Below are positions 17,053-27,818 of a DNA stretch of 64,000 bases, one piece after another. Each line of letters starts with the position of its first letter. Positions within the stretch are counted from its first letter, which is position 1. The stretch is taken from assembly GCF_023734775.1 (NCBI RefSeq), contig NZ_AP025732.1, positions 3,974,501 through 4,038,500 on the forward strand, in the 5' to 3' direction. The translations under genes and the position numbers were made by a program. The stretch is from Nostoc cf. commune SO-36 (GTDB lineage: Bacteria; Cyanobacteriota; Cyanobacteriia; Cyanobacteriales; Nostocaceae). Under the pieces are notes generated by a model. That model was not told the origin of the DNA. It searched no databases and worked only from the letters and a program-made list of their open reading frames with translations.

Positions 17053-17499
17053 ATGTTTCGCAAGCCACGCAAAATTAATCAATATCGCCGCAAAGGTAAA
17101 AACTTTATAGCCACTAATAAAATTAAACCAGAACAGTGGAACATTTCTGACGCCGAAACCAAAGAAGCTTTAAAAGTTAAAGGCTACGATGTTAAGCAAA
17201 TCAAAAAAATCCACCTTCTGAAGCATCAAGTGTGTATTTCCTACTGGGATGCAAAAGGCAATATATGCAGCAGCTTTTTTAGCTACCGAATTTTTGCACG
17301 TTGGCAAGAAGAAGTGGAAAAGCTAATTTATACCTGTGAAACCCTGAAGGAATGGGCAAAGTTAAATTACGTTATGAAGTACGAATTTGCCTATTACCAT
17401 TATCCCAGTGAAATAGAAGATATACTCCACGCGATATTAGAAAACCACCTGTCTGTGTTAAAAGCAACATTACAACAAGTGGTTTTACAGGATATTTAA
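17053..17499 (+). CDS. Hypothetical protein
   Basis: 148 aa, basic N-terminus (MFRKPRKINQYRRKGKNF), then a mixed region with WDAKGNICSSFFSYRIFARWQEEVEKLIYTC and a helical tail. No family recognised. GAAGGTG at 17041-17047 serves as a reasonable ribosome site before the ATG at 17053. It is divergent from the XRE gene across a 240-bp region. Codon use and length make it a credible gene. Confidence 0.65.
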   Translation: MFRKPRKINQYRRKGKNFIATNKIKPEQWNISDAETKEALKVKGYDVKQIKKIHLLKHQVCISYWDAKGNICSSFFSYRIFARWQEEVEKLIYTCETLKEWAKLNYVMKYEFAYYHYPSEIEDILHAILENHLSVLKATLQQVVLQDI

Positions 17500-17524
17500 C
17501 AGCAAAAATTATTACCATTTGTAG

Positions 17525-17544
17525 AGACGCGATTCATCGCGTCT
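17525..17544. repeat. Palindromic dispersed repeat
   Basis: AGACGCGAT-TC-ATCGCGTCT is a 20-bp inverted repeat, one of several copies in the window (also 20153-20172). It sits between the convergent genes 17053-17499 and prfA and could form a hairpin in either transcript. Confidence 0.75.
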
Positions 17545-17587
17545 TTATCCAACCAAAGATGTGTTGCAATCATTAATTGAATTGGTA

Positions 17588-18685
17588 TTAGTTAGCCGCA
17601 GAAGTCGCTAACTCCGCCAGACGTTCTTGCTGGTCTAGAGATATACAAGATTGGATAAGTGTCTCTAAATCACCATCCAAAACAGGGGTAAGAGAATAAT
17701 TCTGACCTAACCGATGATCGGTAGCTCGGTTATCTTTATAATTATAGGTGCGAATTTTTTCCGATCGCGATCCAGTACCAACTTGCGATCGCCGCATGGA
17801 AGTTACTTCTGCTTGTTGTTCGCCTAACTTGATGTCATACAACTTCGCCCGCAGAATTTGCATCGCCCGTTCTTTGTTTTGCAACTGGCTGCGTTCTTCT
17901 GTACAGAAAATGCGTATTCCCGTCGGTTTGTGCATCAAGTCAACGGCTGTTTCCACCTTGTTGACGTTTTGTCCACCAGCACCACCAGAACGGGCTGTAG
18001 TCATTTCAATATCTTTCGGGTCAATGTGAATTTCCACATCATCCACCTCTGGCATAATCGCCACGGTAGCTGTGGAAGTATGAACCCGTCCCCCAGATTC
18101 AGTTGCCGGTACGCGCTGCACGCGATGTACTCCAGCTTCAAACTTTAGCTGGCTGTAAACGTCATTACCTTTAATTTCAAGAATGACCTCTTTCCAGCCA
18201 CCCATTTCTCCACGAGATTCGCTCACTAGAGAAACTTTCCAACCTTGAGTCTGAGCATAGCGGGTGTACATCTGCATCAAATCGCCAGCCCAAATGCTTG
18301 CTTCATCGCCACCAGTACCAGCGCGAATTTCCAACATGATATTCTTTTCATCATTGGGGTCGCGTGGTAGCAGTAAGACTTTCAAGCGAGACTCTAAATG
18401 TTCTATTTTTTCTTCAAGTTCTTTTACTTCGAGTGATGCCATTTCTTGCAACTCTGGATCACTGGCAGATTCTTTATAAACCTCACGTGCCCCAATCAAG
18501 TCTTCTTGGGCTGCTTTCCAAGTTTCATAAGTATTAACTACCTCTTCCAAAGAAGAACGAGACTTAGCAATTTCTTGATACTCATCAGGATTGCTAGCGG
18601 TATCAGGGTCGCCAAGACGACGTGTTAATTCATTAAAAGTTTGTTCAACGGATTTGAGTTTATCCAGTAAGTATGATTCAGCCAT
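17588..18685 (-). CDS. prfA: Peptide chain release factor 1
   Basis: 365 aa. RF1 recognises UAA and UAG and triggers hydrolysis of peptidyl-tRNA. The catalytic GGQ is in [18 protein letters not shown], and the stop-codon reading PxT tripeptide (PAT) is in [20 protein letters not shown], which separates it from RF2. The N-terminal coiled region (domain 1) is complete. It is the last gene of the ribosomal supercluster on the minus strand, 103 bp after rpmE. Confidence 0.97.
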   Translation of the reverse strand: MAESYLLDKLKSVEQTFNELTRRLGDPDTASNPDEYQEIAKSRSSLEEVVNTYETWKAAQEDLIGAREVYKESASDPELQEMASLEVKELEEKIEHLESRLKVLLLPRDPNDEKNIMLEIRAGTGGDEASIWAGDLMQMYTRYAQTQGWKVSLVSESRGEMGGWKEVILEIKGNDVYSQLKFEAGVHRVQRVPATESGGRVHTSTATVAIMPEVDDVEIHIDPKDIEMTTARSGGAGGQNVNKVETAVDLMHKPTGIRIFCTEERSQLQNKERAMQILRAKLYDIKLGEQQAEVTSMRRSQVGTGSRSEKIRTYNYKDNRATDHRLGQNYSLTPVLDGDLETLIQSCISLDQQERLAELATSAAN

Positions 18686-18788
18686 GACGATTGCGATCGC
18701 TCCTTAAAAAATAACAAATTGGCTCGAGCATATAAATGAAAATCGACCCAGCTGATGCAGGGCCGTCGTTAACAGCAGAGCCAACTCG

Positions 18789-19031
18789 CTACTTTTTGTC
18801 TTGTTCGTCGCCAGATGTTTGAGTGCTGCTCATACCGTACTTGCGGAGGAAGCGCTCTACTCGACCTTCAGTGTCAATAATCTTTTGAGTGCCGGTGTAA
18901 AAGGGGTGATTTCCAGACCAAACATCTACGTGCAATTCTGGCTTGGTAGAGCCAATGGTCATAACAACTTGACCGTTGCAGTAAACTTTAGCATCTGGAT
19001 ACCACTGGGGGTGAATATCAGCTTTAGCCAT
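18789..19031 (-). CDS. rpmE: 50S ribosomal protein L31 (bL31)
   Basis: 80 aa. The conserved core HVDVWSGNHPFYTGTQKIIDTEGRVERFLRKYG is typical of bL31. Only one cysteine (YCNG) is present, so the four-cysteine zinc site of other bL31 proteins is absent, as is usual for the cyanobacterial form. The acidic C-terminal tail (TSGDEQDKK) is normal. It sits between rpsI and prfA. Confidence 0.95.
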   Translation of the reverse strand: MAKADIHPQWYPDAKVYCNGQVVMTIGSTKPELHVDVWSGNHPFYTGTQKIIDTEGRVERFLRKYGMSSTQTSGDEQDKK

Positions 19032-19178
19032 TGTTCTTTTTGTGATGAATCTATATCAATTATAACTTTCAGGTTTCAATTGGAGCTAGAAGAAGGGAGA
19101 AGGGAACAGGTTACAGGTAACAGAAAACTATCACCTATCTCCTGTAACCTATCACCTTCTTCACCAGTGCCCAATTCT

Positions 19179-19595
19179 CTAACGCTTAGAGTACTGAGGT
19201 GCTTTCCGGGCTTTATGTAAACCATATTTCTTCCGCTCTTTTGCTCTCGGATCACGAGTCAAGTAACCTTCGGTTTTCAAAGGTGGGCGGTTGTCTGGGT
19301 CGAGTTGGCACAAAGCACGAGCAACTCCCAAGCGAACAGAATCAGCCTGTCCGGTCAAGCCGCCGCCTTCTGCTTTCACCAAAATGTCATATTCGTTTTC
19401 TAGCCCCAGAGTTTCCAGGGGTGCTTTAATGACTCCCAGGTAGTTAGGGTTAAATTGGAAATACAAGGTTCCATCTTTACCGTTCACAATCAGTTGACCG
19501 GTGCCTGGAACCAAGCGTACCCGTGCTACCGCATTCTTACGGCGCCCAGTACCCCAGTATACGGCGCGACCGCTATTAGCATCTGCTACTACCAT
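19179..19595 (-). CDS. rpsI: 30S ribosomal protein S9 (uS9)
   Basis: 138 aa. Begins [31 protein letters not shown]. Ends with the basic tail [17 protein letters not shown], whose last residues reach the P-site tRNA. The core [17 protein letters not shown] is intact. The start overlaps the rplM stop by 1 nt, so the two are translationally coupled, the standard L13-S9 pair. Confidence 0.97.
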   Translation of the reverse strand: MVVADANSGRAVYWGTGRRKNAVARVRLVPGTGQLIVNGKDGTLYFQFNPNYLGVIKAPLETLGLENEYDILVKAEGGGLTGQADSVRLGVARALCQLDPDNRPPLKTEGYLTRDPRAKERKKYGLHKARKAPQYSKR

Positions 19596-20056
19596 TAATT
19601 TTCTTCTCCAGGAATTGTACTAACTTTTAGTTCTTTAGGTTTTTGAGCATCGTGAGGATGCGTAGGCCCAGCGTAAACTTTAAGCTTGGTGAACAACTGC
19701 TTACCCAGGCTATTTTTAGGTAGCATACCTTTAACAGCTTGTTCTAAAATTCGCTCTGGTATGCGGTCTTGCAGTTTAGCAAAAGTTTCAGTTTTCATCC
19801 CACCGGGACGACCAGAATGGCGGCGGTAAAGCTTTTGAGTGCGCTTTTTGCCTGTGACTGCTACTTTCTCAGCATTGATGATGATTACGAAGTCACCTGT
19901 ATCTAAATGAGGTGTATATTCGGGTTTCTTTTTGCCTCTCAATACCTGGGCGACTTCGCTGGCGAGGCGACCTAAGCGTTTATCGGTGGCATCTACTATG
20001 TACCACTCACGCTCAAGGGATGCTTGAGAAGGAAGGTATGTTTTAACTGTTGTCAT
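19595..20056 (-). CDS. rplM: 50S ribosomal protein L13 (uL13)
   Basis: 153 aa. Contains [48 protein letters not shown] and the [10 protein letters not shown] region typical of uL13. This is an early-assembly 23S rRNA-binding protein. It overlaps rpsI by 1 nt; a repeat-rich 116-bp gap separates it from truA. Confidence 0.97.
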   Translation of the reverse strand: MTTVKTYLPSQASLEREWYIVDATDKRLGRLASEVAQVLRGKKKPEYTPHLDTGDFVIIINAEKVAVTGKKRTQKLYRRHSGRPGGMKTETFAKLQDRIPERILEQAVKGMLPKNSLGKQLFTKLKVYAGPTHPHDAQKPKELKVSTIPGEEN

Positions 20057-20152
20057 TTGTCATTTGTCCTTTGTCATTTTTAATTTGTCATTAGTCATTT
20101 GTCCGTTGTCATTTGTCAGTTGTCCTTTGTTATTCACTAATGACGATTGTAC
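20057..20152. repeat. STRR cassette, truA-rplM gap
   Basis: Heptamer-based copies of TCATTTG/TCCTTTG on the plus strand, followed by CTAATGAC. The palindrome at 20153-20172 adjoins it. Confidence 0.85.
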
Positions 20153-20172
20153 AGACGCGATTAATCGCGTCT
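20153..20172. repeat. Perfect 20-bp palindromic repeat
   Basis: AGACGCGATTAATCGCGTCT is its own reverse complement. It abuts the truA stop and belongs to the same family as 17525-17544. Confidence 0.85.
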
Positions 20173-21021
20173 CTACTGACCAATGACTAATGACTCTTGA
20201 CTAGTGACGAACTTTGGCAAGGTGTCGTACCAAACCTCTTTTGGAAAGGGAAAATCGGGATAGCCGACTCGCAACAAGCACAAGCCTTGAGGCGGGGCAG
20301 CATATTTCACTTCTTCCCGGCGTTCTTCTTTCCAGAGTTGGGTGAAGCTAGAAAGTGTTCGTTGTCCAGAACCTACTTCTACCAGCATCCCTACCAACAG
20401 CCGTACCATGCCATACAAAAATCCATCTGCCTGTATTTCAATATGGATAAATGGCCCACTGCGACGACACTCTGCTGCTTGTACCTCTACCCAGGAATGC
20501 GATCGCTTTGAACCTGCACGGTGAAAAGCAGCTAAGTGATGCTTTCCCAATAGAGGTTTCAAGGCAGCTTGGATTAAGGATTCATCCAGGGGTGCATAAT
20601 AATAATGCCAACTGAAGGGTCTTACAAACAAGTTAAGCCGATCTTGAGTATATATTGTGTAGCGATACCGTCGATAGGCTGCACTAAAGCGAGCGTGCCA
20701 ACGGTTATCGACACTAGCTGAAGCCCTGATTAATATATCTGGCGGCAGGTAGCTGTTGAGGATTGTTGCCCACTTGTGAGGCGGAATAAAACCTGTTGCT
20801 TCAAAATGGGCTACTTGAGCAGCAGCGTGAACTCCAGAATCGGTTCGCCCAGCCCCATGTAGAGTCACATGGTAGCCAAGAATAGTAGCGATCGCAATTT
20901 CAATCTCTTCTTGGACTGTCCGGTGTTGTTTTTGCCGTTGCCAGCCATGAAAATGAGTGCCCAGGTATTGGATTACCAAGGCTACTCGATGAGTTTGTGT
21001 AGGCTGGGGGCTTTCTAACAT
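20173..21021 (-). CDS. truA: tRNA pseudouridine(38-40) synthase TruA
   Basis: 282 aa from the ATG at 21021 (MLESPQPTQTHRVALVIQYLG). An upstream ATG at 21042 adds only MTKDKIC, encoded by STRR sequence, and is unlikely. The catalytic Asp lies in GAGRTDSGVHAAAQVAHF; the C-terminal domain contains RAGSKRSHSWVEVQAAEC and DGFLYGMVRLLVGMLVEVGSG. It converts uridines 38-40 of the tRNA anticodon arm. The last residues (SQESLVIGQ) are also derived from repeat DNA. Confidence 0.94.
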   Translation of the reverse strand: MLESPQPTQTHRVALVIQYLGTHFHGWQRQKQHRTVQEEIEIAIATILGYHVTLHGAGRTDSGVHAAAQVAHFEATGFIPPHKWATILNSYLPPDILIRASASVDNRWHARFSAAYRRYRYTIYTQDRLNLFVRPFSWHYYYAPLDESLIQAALKPLLGKHHLAAFHRAGSKRSHSWVEVQAAECRRSGPFIHIEIQADGFLYGMVRLLVGMLVEVGSGQRTLSSFTQLWKEERREEVKYAAPPQGLCLLRVGYPDFPFPKEVWYDTLPKFVTSQESLVIGQ

Positions 21022-21029
21022 ACAGATTT

Positions 21030-21088
21030 TGTCCTTTGTCATTTGTCCTTCGTCATTTGTGAATGACTAATGACCAATGACCAATGAC
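21030..21088. repeat. STRR cassette, rplQ-truA gap
   Basis: TCCTTTGTCATTTGTC on one side and AATGACTAATGACC on the other: inverted heptamer blocks that can pair with each other. Confidence 0.85.
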
Positions 21089-21439
21089 TTAAACCAATTC
21101 AATTATTGCCATTTTTGCATTATCACCCCGACGCGGTACGGTACGCAGGATGCGGGTATAACCGCCCTGGCGATCGCCATATCGAGTTGGAGCTTGCTCA
21201 AATAGAGCATGAACCAGTTGTTTGTCGAAGATATAGCCAAGAGCTTCCCGGCGTGCTGCCAAAGAGCCATTTTTAGCTAGAGTAATCATTTTTTCCACTT
21301 CACTTCGGAGAACTTTCGCTCTAATTAAAGTGGTGGTGATCTTACCATGACGGATCAACTCGGTGGCGAGCGATCGCAGTAAAGCACGGCGTTGATCGGC
21401 TGGTTTACTGAGTTTTTTGACGCGACAACGGTGACGCAT
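21089..21439 (-). CDS. rplQ: 50S ribosomal protein L17 (bL17)
   Basis: 116 aa. [42 protein letters not shown] is the diagnostic bL17 start, and the C-terminus has [23 protein letters not shown]. It follows rpoA by 31 bp, the standard rpoA-rplQ pair. Confidence 0.97.
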   Translation of the reverse strand: MRHRCRVKKLSKPADQRRALLRSLATELIRHGKITTTLIRAKVLRSEVEKMITLAKNGSLAARREALGYIFDKQLVHALFEQAPTRYGDRQGGYTRILRTVPRRGDNAKMAIIELV

Positions 21440-21470
21440 AATTATGCACTATGAATTATGAAGGTTTTTC

Positions 21471-22418
21471 TTAAGGGTGTTTAGAGCCTCTTTCCATTGG
21501 CAGGGTGATGCCCAAGCGTCGCTGCAAAGCTTCCACGACTTCTTCTGCTGACTTCTGCCCAAAGTTCTTAATTTCTAAGAGGTCTTCTTGGGTATAATCC
21601 AACAAATCTGCCACAGAGTTAACTTGTGCCCGTTTGAGACAGTTGTATGCCCGCACAGAAAGTTGCAACTCTTCGATGGGTATCTGGGCAGTTGGATCGT
21701 CTGGAATATCGGAACCTGTATCTGTTGGTTCTAGGGAGATATCTTTCAACGGGTTGAATAAATCTACCAAGATCGCAGCAGCAGAAGATAGTGCTTCTTG
21801 AGGAGAAATACTGCCATTTGTCCAAACTTCCAACAGTAGTCGGTCTTTTGGAATCAAGCCTTCCCCACGAGATTCTTCAACACTATAGTTGACTTTTCGC
21901 ACCGGCATAAATATCGAGTCGATTTGCAGAAAATCCAACGATGTGGCTTCCTCACGTCCTCGCTCTACAGTGCGATAGCCTTTGCCTTTCTCGATCCGAA
22001 ATTCCATTTCCAGCTTTCCACCCTCAGCGATGGTGGCTACATACTGAGTCTGATCGATGACTTCTACTTCACTGGGCAAATCAAAATGTGCCGCAGTGAT
22101 TGTTGCTGGGCCGCTAACGAGTAATCTACCAATCTGAGGCTGCGAAGAATAGTTTTTCAGGATAACTTCCTTCATTCTCATGAGGATTTCCAGCACATCT
22201 TCCCGCACGCCCGGAACTGTGGCGAACTCATGTGAAACGCCCGCAATCCGCACTGCTGTAACTGCTGTACCTTCTAGATTAGACAGTAAAACCCGCCGCA
22301 GTGCGTTGCCAACAGTTGTCCCTTGACCGCGTTCTAGAGGTTCCAAAACAAATTTACTGTAATGGTTCCGACTTTCTTCGGTATTCGACTCTACACATTC
22401 AATTTGAAACTGCGCCAC
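21471..22418 (-). CDS. rpoA: RNA polymerase subunit alpha
   Basis: 315 aa. The N-terminal dimerisation domain (ERGQGTTVGNALRRVLLSNLEG...) and the C-terminal DNA and activator-binding domain (ELQLSVRAYNCLKRAQVNSVADLLDYTQEDLLEIKNFGQKSAEEV) are both complete. It sits between rpsK and rplQ. A 310-bp gap upstream suggests its own promoter. Confidence 0.98.
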   Translation of the reverse strand: MAQFQIECVESNTEESRNHYSKFVLEPLERGQGTTVGNALRRVLLSNLEGTAVTAVRIAGVSHEFATVPGVREDVLEILMRMKEVILKNYSSQPQIGRLLVSGPATITAAHFDLPSEVEVIDQTQYVATIAEGGKLEMEFRIEKGKGYRTVERGREEATSLDFLQIDSIFMPVRKVNYSVEESRGEGLIPKDRLLLEVWTNGSISPQEALSSAAAILVDLFNPLKDISLEPTDTGSDIPDDPTAQIPIEELQLSVRAYNCLKRAQVNSVADLLDYTQEDLLEIKNFGQKSAEEVVEALQRRLGITLPMERGSKHP

Positions 22419-22728
22419 GGATGAGCCTCCCTTCTTTTAAGGTGCTGCTAGCAGACAAATCAATTGCCTCCAGAATTGAATTTATGTCCTGTAGATTATA
22501 GGTATATCAAACTACTAGTATAAAATTACGGTATAGTTTGACACTTCTATTGAGCTTGCAGGTGCTAATAATATTTTGGGTAGCCCGAAGCCTAACAGCT
22601 TTCCCAGTGGGAAAATCTGACACGCTTCTGGTCGCCCAAGCTTTGACTCAATGACAGTTTGGACGTTAGACGCTCAAGCGGTCATTGCTGGCTGTCACTT
22701 TTTGCCCTCACTGCCCAAGTCTTAGTAT
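22419..22728 (-). promoter_or_regulatory. 310-bp rpsK-rpoA intergenic, probable internal promoter region
   Basis: It contains no gene. Inverted arms TCAAACTA and TAGTTTGA flank an AT-rich core near 22507-22541, with minus-strand TATAAT-like boxes (CTATAATC). A short hairpin TTTCCC-AGT-GGGAAA occurs near 22600. It is the largest gap inside the supercluster and likely adds transcription for rpoA. Confidence 0.4.
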
Positions 22729-23124
22729 TTAAACTCGACGGCGCTTGGGTGGACGACAACCATTGTGAGGAATCGGGGTAATATCCCGAATGAGTGTAAT
22801 TTCCAGTCCTGCTCCTTGAAGCGCCCGGATAGCGGTTTCTCTACCTGCTCCTGGCCCACTGACCATTACCTCAATTTGGCGCATTCCTTGATCGATAGCT
22901 CGGCGGGCTGCACTTTCAGCTGCGGTTTGCGCTGCAAAGGGAGTTCCCTTTTTTGCTCCCTTAAAACCGCTAGAACCAGCGCTAGCCCAGGAGATGACAT
23001 CTCCGTTTTGATCGGTAATGGTGACAATGCTATTGTTGAAAGTAGACTGGATGTAGGCCATTCCACTGGGTACATTCCGTTTCTGCTTCTTGCTCCCGGT
23101 TTTTTTAGTTGGTTGTCTCGCCAT
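22729..23124 (-). CDS. rpsK: 30S ribosomal protein S11 (uS11)
   Basis: 131 aa. Core [46 protein letters not shown] and the C-terminal [19 protein letters not shown] match uS11, which lines the platform near the mRNA exit. It lies 54 bp after rpsM. Confidence 0.97.
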   Translation of the reverse strand: MARQPTKKTGSKKQKRNVPSGMAYIQSTFNNSIVTITDQNGDVISWASAGSSGFKGAKKGTPFAAQTAAESAARRAIDQGMRQIEVMVSGPGAGRETAIRALQGAGLEITLIRDITPIPHNGCRPPKRRRV

Positions 23125-23178
23125 ACTTGTTTAGTTGATTTAAGGTAAAACTTGCTCGGATTAGCAAGCGTTGCAAAA

Positions 23179-23559
23179 TTATTTCCCTGGAGCCTTCTTC
23201 TTCCCTGCTACTGTCTGCCTTCTGCCTCTACGGGTTCTGGCATTGGTGCGAGTTCTTTGGCCTCTGACTGGTAAGCCCATGCGATGACGACGACCTCTGT
23301 AGGTACCAATGTCAACTAAGCGCTTGATGTTCAAAGACTCCAAGCGCCGCAAGTCGCCTTCAACTTGATAGTTGCTTTCTATTTCCCCTCGTAGGGCTGT
23401 CACATCGGCATCACTTAAGTCCTTAACGCGGGTGTCTGGGTTTACACCAGTTGCCGCTATAATTTCTTGAGCGCGTGATAACCCAATTCCGTAGATGTAA
23501 GTCAGACCGATCTCGACGCGCTTATCGCGTGGAAGGTCTACTCCGGCAATACGTGCCAC
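23179..23559 (-). CDS. rpsM: 30S ribosomal protein S13 (uS13)
   Basis: 126 aa. [33 protein letters not shown] and [32 protein letters not shown] are diagnostic. uS13 contacts tRNA and the subunit bridge. Preceded by rpmJ. Confidence 0.97.
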   Translation of the reverse strand: MARIAGVDLPRDKRVEIGLTYIYGIGLSRAQEIIAATGVNPDTRVKDLSDADVTALRGEIESNYQVEGDLRRLESLNIKRLVDIGTYRGRRHRMGLPVRGQRTRTNARTRRGRRQTVAGKKKAPGK

Positions 23560-23674
23560 AATGAACTCTCCCTATTGTTCTCGCAATTACTGTTGGTTGG
23601 AAAAACGTGATTAATCGCGTCTTTTCGTTTTAATGATGATATGCGTGTTACAACTCACTCTGTTGGTAAGAGTG

Positions 23675-23788
23675 TTATCCTTGACGTTGCTTGTGCTTGG
23701 GGTTCACGCAAATCACCATGACGCGACCACGACGTTTGATCACGTTACACTTTTCACAAATTTTCTTGACTGAGGCTCTAACTTTCAT
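23675..23788 (-). CDS. rpmJ: 50S ribosomal protein L36 (bL36)
   Basis: 37 aa: [20 protein letters not shown]... ending [10 protein letters not shown]. Zinc ribbon residues C11, C14, C27 and H32 are present. It occupies its standard place between infA and rpsM. Confidence 0.95.
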   Translation of the reverse strand: MKVRASVKKICEKCNVIKRRGRVMVICVNPKHKQRQG

Positions 23789-23905
23789 GCCTTTTATTTT
23801 TTGACTCCAAATATAAAATTATAGCATTTATAGGGAAATTAATCCAGTTAAATGACTAGTAAACAGTCAAAAAAATGGTTTTATGGTAAAATTCTCTACA
23901 TATAC

Positions 23906-24130
23906 TTACTTCTTTCGTAGTCGATAGGTAATTCTGCCTTTAGTCAAGTCATAGGGCGTTAACTCTACCTTGACACGATCGCCGGGCAAAATCTTGATAT
24001 AATTTCGGCGAATCTTGCCGGAAATGTGTGCTAACACGTTAAAGCCATTGTCCAAGTCAACGCGAAACATCGCATTGGGCAAGGACTCTGTAACCGTGCC
24101 TTCCATTTCAATCAAATCTTGCTTAGACAA
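23906..24130 (-). CDS. infA: Translation initiation factor IF-1
   Basis: 74 aa. A single OB-fold: [74 protein letters not shown] motifs are all present (read in segments: [37 protein letters not shown]). It binds the ribosomal A site during initiation. Located between adk and rpmJ; map, found here in many bacteria, is absent. Confidence 0.97.
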
Positions 24131-24307
24131 TTTGTTTTTTCCTCAACTCAACAATTTCGTGTTCAGTTGCAGCGCTTCATCTGCAAAAAAACACATTTTA
24201 AGAAATATATCAACAGTTTATTAATATATCTTAGCTAAAATTGATCTTCTTCTTGGGGGCAGTGAGGGGGGAGTCGAGAATTATCTACTCCCTACTTCTC
24301 CTCGTTT

Positions 24308-24862
24308 TCAGGAAGCGATTACCTTTTGTAGTTCACCAGTGACATCTTCTTGGGACTGATTGCCATTGACTGTTAGGAGTTTTTTGCGATCGCCATAATA
24401 ATCAATTAAAGGTGCAGTTTCCGCGCGGTATACTTCTAAACGACGACGAATCACCTCTTCGGTGTCATCTTTTCGTCCTCTAGCTAGCAAACGTGCGATG
24501 ACAATTTCATCTGGTGCATCTAGATTGACTACCCTTTCGCCACCTTGATGTATTGCTTCCAATAACTTCTCCAGAAAAGCTGCTTGGGTCACTTTCCGGG
24601 GAAATCCATCCAGAATCCAACCATTTTTGGCATCTGGTTGACTGAGGCGCTCCTGTACCAAGTCCTCCACTAGCTGGTCGGGTACTAACTCGCCGCTATC
24701 AACATAACTTTGAGCTTTGATTCCTAAAGGAGTCTGCTCTTTCATGGCTTGTCTTAATATTTCACCCGTAGAAATATGGGGAATATTCAAGTGTTCAGCC
24801 AAGGTTTGAGCTTGTGTTCCTTTACCCGCTCCAGGTGGCCCCAAGAAGATTAATCGCGTCAC
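24308..24862 (-). CDS. adk: Adenylate kinase (short-LID form)
   Basis: 184 aa. P-loop [13 protein letters not shown]-binding [12 protein letters not shown] and [14 protein letters not shown] are present. The LID is short ([21 protein letters not shown]) with no zinc cysteines, explaining the small size. It interconverts ATP+AMP and 2 ADP. It follows secY by 2 bp and is cotranscribed. Confidence 0.97.
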   Translation of the reverse strand: MTRLIFLGPPGAGKGTQAQTLAEHLNIPHISTGEILRQAMKEQTPLGIKAQSYVDSGELVPDQLVEDLVQERLSQPDAKNGWILDGFPRKVTQAAFLEKLLEAIHQGGERVVNLDAPDEIVIARLLARGRKDDTEEVIRRRLEVYRAETAPLIDYYGDRKKLLTVNGNQSQEDVTGELQKVIAS

Positions 24863-24864
24863 TA

Positions 24865-26175
24865 TTATTTCACCATTCCTTCATAGCGCTGAGAGATGAC
24901 ATAAGTTTGGACTTGTTTGGCTGTCTCAATTGCCACACCAACTAAAATTAACAACGAGGTTGCACCTATCCCCTGGAAAGTTTTCACATTCAAAGCGCTT
25001 TCTACGGCAGTGGGGATAATAGCAACGAAGCCCAAAAAGATCGCACCCAAAAAAGTGAGTCGGTTGGACACTCGTTCTATATACTCGCTAGTTGCCTTGC
25101 CGGGACGAATTCCGGGAATACTAGAACCCATTTTCTTCAAGTTCTGCGCCACATCTACTGGGTTGAGAATCAACGAAGAATAAAAGTAGCTGAAGAAAAT
25201 GATGGAAACCATGTACACCAAGGCATAGACCCAGGAGCTAGAACCGCTTGGACTCAAATAAGTGTTAACTATATTCGCCAAATCGGAATTTTTAGTAAAA
25301 TTGGCGATCAGCAGTGGCAAGCTGAGGATGGCAGCAGCAAAAATAATTGGCATTACGCCGCCTTGGTTTAGCCGCAGGGGCAGATAGCTGCGCTGCTCTG
25401 CTAAGACTCTCCGACCGACTTGGCGACGAGCTGAAATAATTGGGATACGGCGCATTCCTTCTTGCACAACCACAATACCAACAATTGTTGCTAGGAAAAC
25501 TAAGATCAGCACGATTACACGACCTACTGTTTCCCGACCGCCGACTTGCACCAAGTCGATGGTATCGCCTAAAGCTTTTGGTAATGATGCAACAATATTG
25601 ACAAAAATCAACAATGATGCTCCGTTGCCAATACCCCGTTCTGTAATTAGTTCTGATGCCCACATGACGAACATCGAACCAGCAGTCAGAGCGATCGCAG
25701 TTTCAGCTACGAAGATTGGACCTGGGTTTAAGGCAAATTGCTGGAGGAATAATGCCGAAAAAGCTGTACTTTGCAGAATCGCCCAAATTACAGTGACGTA
25801 GCGGGTAATTTGCGATATTTTTCGCCGACCGGCTTCCCCTTCATTTTTCTGTAAATTTTCTAAAGTTGGAATCGCAGCAGTAAGCAATTGGATGATAATA
25901 GACGCATTAATGAAGGGCAAAATTCCTAAAGCAAAGACTCCCAAAGTCGAAAGTCCTCGCCCGGAAAATATATCCAATAAGCCGAATATGGAATTACTGC
26001 CCGATATGGCTTCGGCAAATCTCGGTCTATCAATGCCTGGGACGGGTAAGAAAATACCCAGGCGAACCAAAATTAAAATACCGACGGTGACAAGCAGCCT
26101 ACCTCTGAGGCCAGCTGCCTGCGCCATCTGCATAAAAGTTTCTTGAGCCGTTGGGGCTTTATCTCGACTGATCAT
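24865..26175 (-). CDS. secY: Preprotein translocase subunit SecY
   Basis: 436 aa with ten hydrophobic helices. Conserved SecY features include the plug region after [11 protein letters not shown], the [18 protein letters not shown] segment and the cytosolic loop with [17 protein letters not shown]. It forms the protein-conducting channel of plasma and thylakoid membranes. The position between rplO and adk is conserved. Confidence 0.97.
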   Translation of the reverse strand: MISRDKAPTAQETFMQMAQAAGLRGRLLVTVGILILVRLGIFLPVPGIDRPRFAEAISGSNSIFGLLDIFSGRGLSTLGVFALGILPFINASIIIQLLTAAIPTLENLQKNEGEAGRRKISQITRYVTVIWAILQSTAFSALFLQQFALNPGPIFVAETAIALTAGSMFVMWASELITERGIGNGASLLIFVNIVASLPKALGDTIDLVQVGGRETVGRVIVLILVFLATIVGIVVVQEGMRRIPIISARRQVGRRVLAEQRSYLPLRLNQGGVMPIIFAAAILSLPLLIANFTKNSDLANIVNTYLSPSGSSSWVYALVYMVSIIFFSYFYSSLILNPVDVAQNLKKMGSSIPGIRPGKATSEYIERVSNRLTFLGAIFLGFVAIIPTAVESALNVKTFQGIGATSLLILVGVAIETAKQVQTYVISQRYEGMVK

Positions 26176-26249
26176 AGAGTGCTACCTTTATAGTGAACCA
26201 AGCACTGGCAGCGAGTTGGCTTGCATTTAAGTGCGCTGTTCCGGCTCAC

Positions 26250-26693
26250 TCATAAGACTTCACAACTACCACCAGCTGCCTCAATTTTGCTACGAGCTGA
26301 AACTGTAAAAGCTGCCGCTTGTACCTTGAGCGGAATGCTCAATTCCCCGTTACCTAAAACTTTCAATGGCCCTTTGACAGCAGTCAGGATACCTGCGGCT
26401 TTCAATGAGGTCAAAGTTACTTCCGTATTAGCGGGAAGGGAGGCTAGCTTCTCTACATTAATCGTAGTGTAAATCTTCTGATTAACAATCGGAAAGCCCT
26501 TCAGCTTAGGTAAGCGGCGGTACAATGGCTGTTGACCACCTTCAAAACCTGGTCGGGTACCACTACCAGAACGAGATTTTTGACCCCGCATACCTAGACC
26601 GGCACTAGCGCCTTGACCGGCAGAAATACCTCTAGCTACACGCTTCTTGCGTTTCTTTGAGCCTTTTTGCGGCTTAACATCATGGAGTCTCAT
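26250..26693 (-). CDS. rplO: 50S ribosomal protein L15 (uL15)
   Basis: 147 aa. [43 protein letters not shown] is the Gly- and basic-rich uL15 N-terminus, and AGGSCEVL the usual end. There is no rpmD (L30) before it, as is normal in cyanobacteria. Confidence 0.97.
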   Translation of the reverse strand: MRLHDVKPQKGSKKRKKRVARGISAGQGASAGLGMRGQKSRSGSGTRPGFEGGQQPLYRRLPKLKGFPIVNQKIYTTINVEKLASLPANTEVTLTSLKAAGILTAVKGPLKVLGNGELSIPLKVQAAAFTVSARSKIEAAGGSCEVL

Positions 26694-26696
26694 AAG

Positions 26697-26795
26697 TTAT
26701 CAAGTTCTCATTTGTCGTTTGTCATTCGTCGTTTGTCATTTGTCATTTGTCGTTTGTTATTCACTAATGACTCATGACCAATGACTAATGACTAA
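26697..26795. repeat. STRR cassette, rpsE-rplO gap
   Basis: TCATTTGTCGTTTG copies on the left and CTAATGACTAATGAC copies on the right, fully filling the gap. Confidence 0.85.
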
Positions 26796-26796
26796 A

Positions 26797-27324
26797 TTAG
26801 ATGTAGAGATTTTGAATAGGAATACCGCGATCTTCGGCGACTTCAGAAAGGGTACGCAGTGTAGATAAGGCATTAACTGCGGCTCTAGCATTATTGAGCG
26901 GATTGTTTGAGCCTAGTTGCTTGGCTAAAACGTTACGAACCCCTGCTAATTCCAACACAGTTCGCACAGCACCACCAGCAATTACCCCAGTACCAGGTGC
27001 GGCTGGACGCATAATCACTTTTGCACCGCCACCGACACCATCAATGGGATGGGGGATGGAGTTGGATTTAGTGATTGGGATATCAATGAGGTGTTTTTTG
27101 CCGTCGGCTACGCCTTTTTTGACGGCGCCAATTACATCTGAAGCTTTGCCTACTCCAACTCCAACCTGACCGCGTTCGTTACCAACGACAACGATCGCTC
27201 GGAAGCTGAGTTTTTTACCACCTTTGACCACTTTACTTACGCGGCGGATTTGAATAACCCGCTCTTGCCAAGTGGTTTCTTCTTTTTTGGCACGCTTTGT
27301 TCTACTTTTACGCTCTGTTGCCAT
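26797..27324 (-). CDS. rpsE: 30S ribosomal protein S5 (uS5)
   Basis: 175 aa. The dsRBD-like fold [29 protein letters not shown] and the loop [26 protein letters not shown] followed by [17 protein letters not shown] are typical. uS5 lies at the mRNA entry and affects fidelity. Confidence 0.97.
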   Translation of the reverse strand: MATERKSRTKRAKKEETTWQERVIQIRRVSKVVKGGKKLSFRAIVVVGNERGQVGVGVGKASDVIGAVKKGVADGKKHLIDIPITKSNSIPHPIDGVGGGAKVIMRPAAPGTGVIAGGAVRTVLELAGVRNVLAKQLGSNNPLNNARAAVNALSTLRTLSEVAEDRGIPIQNLYI

Positions 27325-27344
27325 AATTTATGCTCTGGTGAACG

Positions 27345-27450
27345 TCATTTGTCAGTTGTCAGTTGTCATTTGTCCTTTGTCCTTTGTCATTTGTCCTTTG
27401 TTTATTCACTAATGACCAATGACTAATGACTAATGACTCAATGACTAATG
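27345..27450. repeat. STRR cassette, rplR-rpsE gap
   Basis: Runs of TCAGTTG/TCCTTTG heptamers, then TAATGACTAATGAC heptamers in inverted orientation. Confidence 0.85.
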
Positions 27451-27453
27451 ACT

Positions 27454-27816
27454 TTAGAAATCTAAACCAGCTTCACGGGCTGCATCAGCTAGTGCTTTGA
27501 CACGACCATGATATAAGTTACCACCGCGATCAAAGACTACTTTGGTAATGCCTTTTTCTAGCGATCGCACTGCGATCAACTTCCCAACTTGTACCGAGGC
27601 ATCTCGGTTTGCACATGACGCTAAACTAGATTTCAACTCTGGTTCTACAGTCGATGCTGCCACGATGGTTTGATGCTGAGTATCATCAATTATCTGGGCA
27701 TAAATATGCTCATTAGAACGAAATACCGCTAAACGGGGACGTTCGGGGGAGCCAACAACTTTGCCACGAACGCGTCGATGACGACGGTTTTTTGATTCTC
27801 TACGAGTAAGTTTCAT
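27454..27816 (-). CDS. rplR: 50S ribosomal protein L18 (uL18)
   Basis: 120 aa. [45 protein letters not shown] is the 5S rRNA-binding uL18 start; it ends [18 protein letters not shown]. It starts 2 bp after the rplF stop. Confidence 0.97.
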   Translation of the reverse strand: MKLTRRESKNRRHRRVRGKVVGSPERPRLAVFRSNEHIYAQIIDDTQHQTIVAASTVEPELKSSLASCANRDASVQVGKLIAVRSLEKGITKVVFDRGGNLYHGRVKALADAAREAGLDF

Positions 27817-27818
27817 TT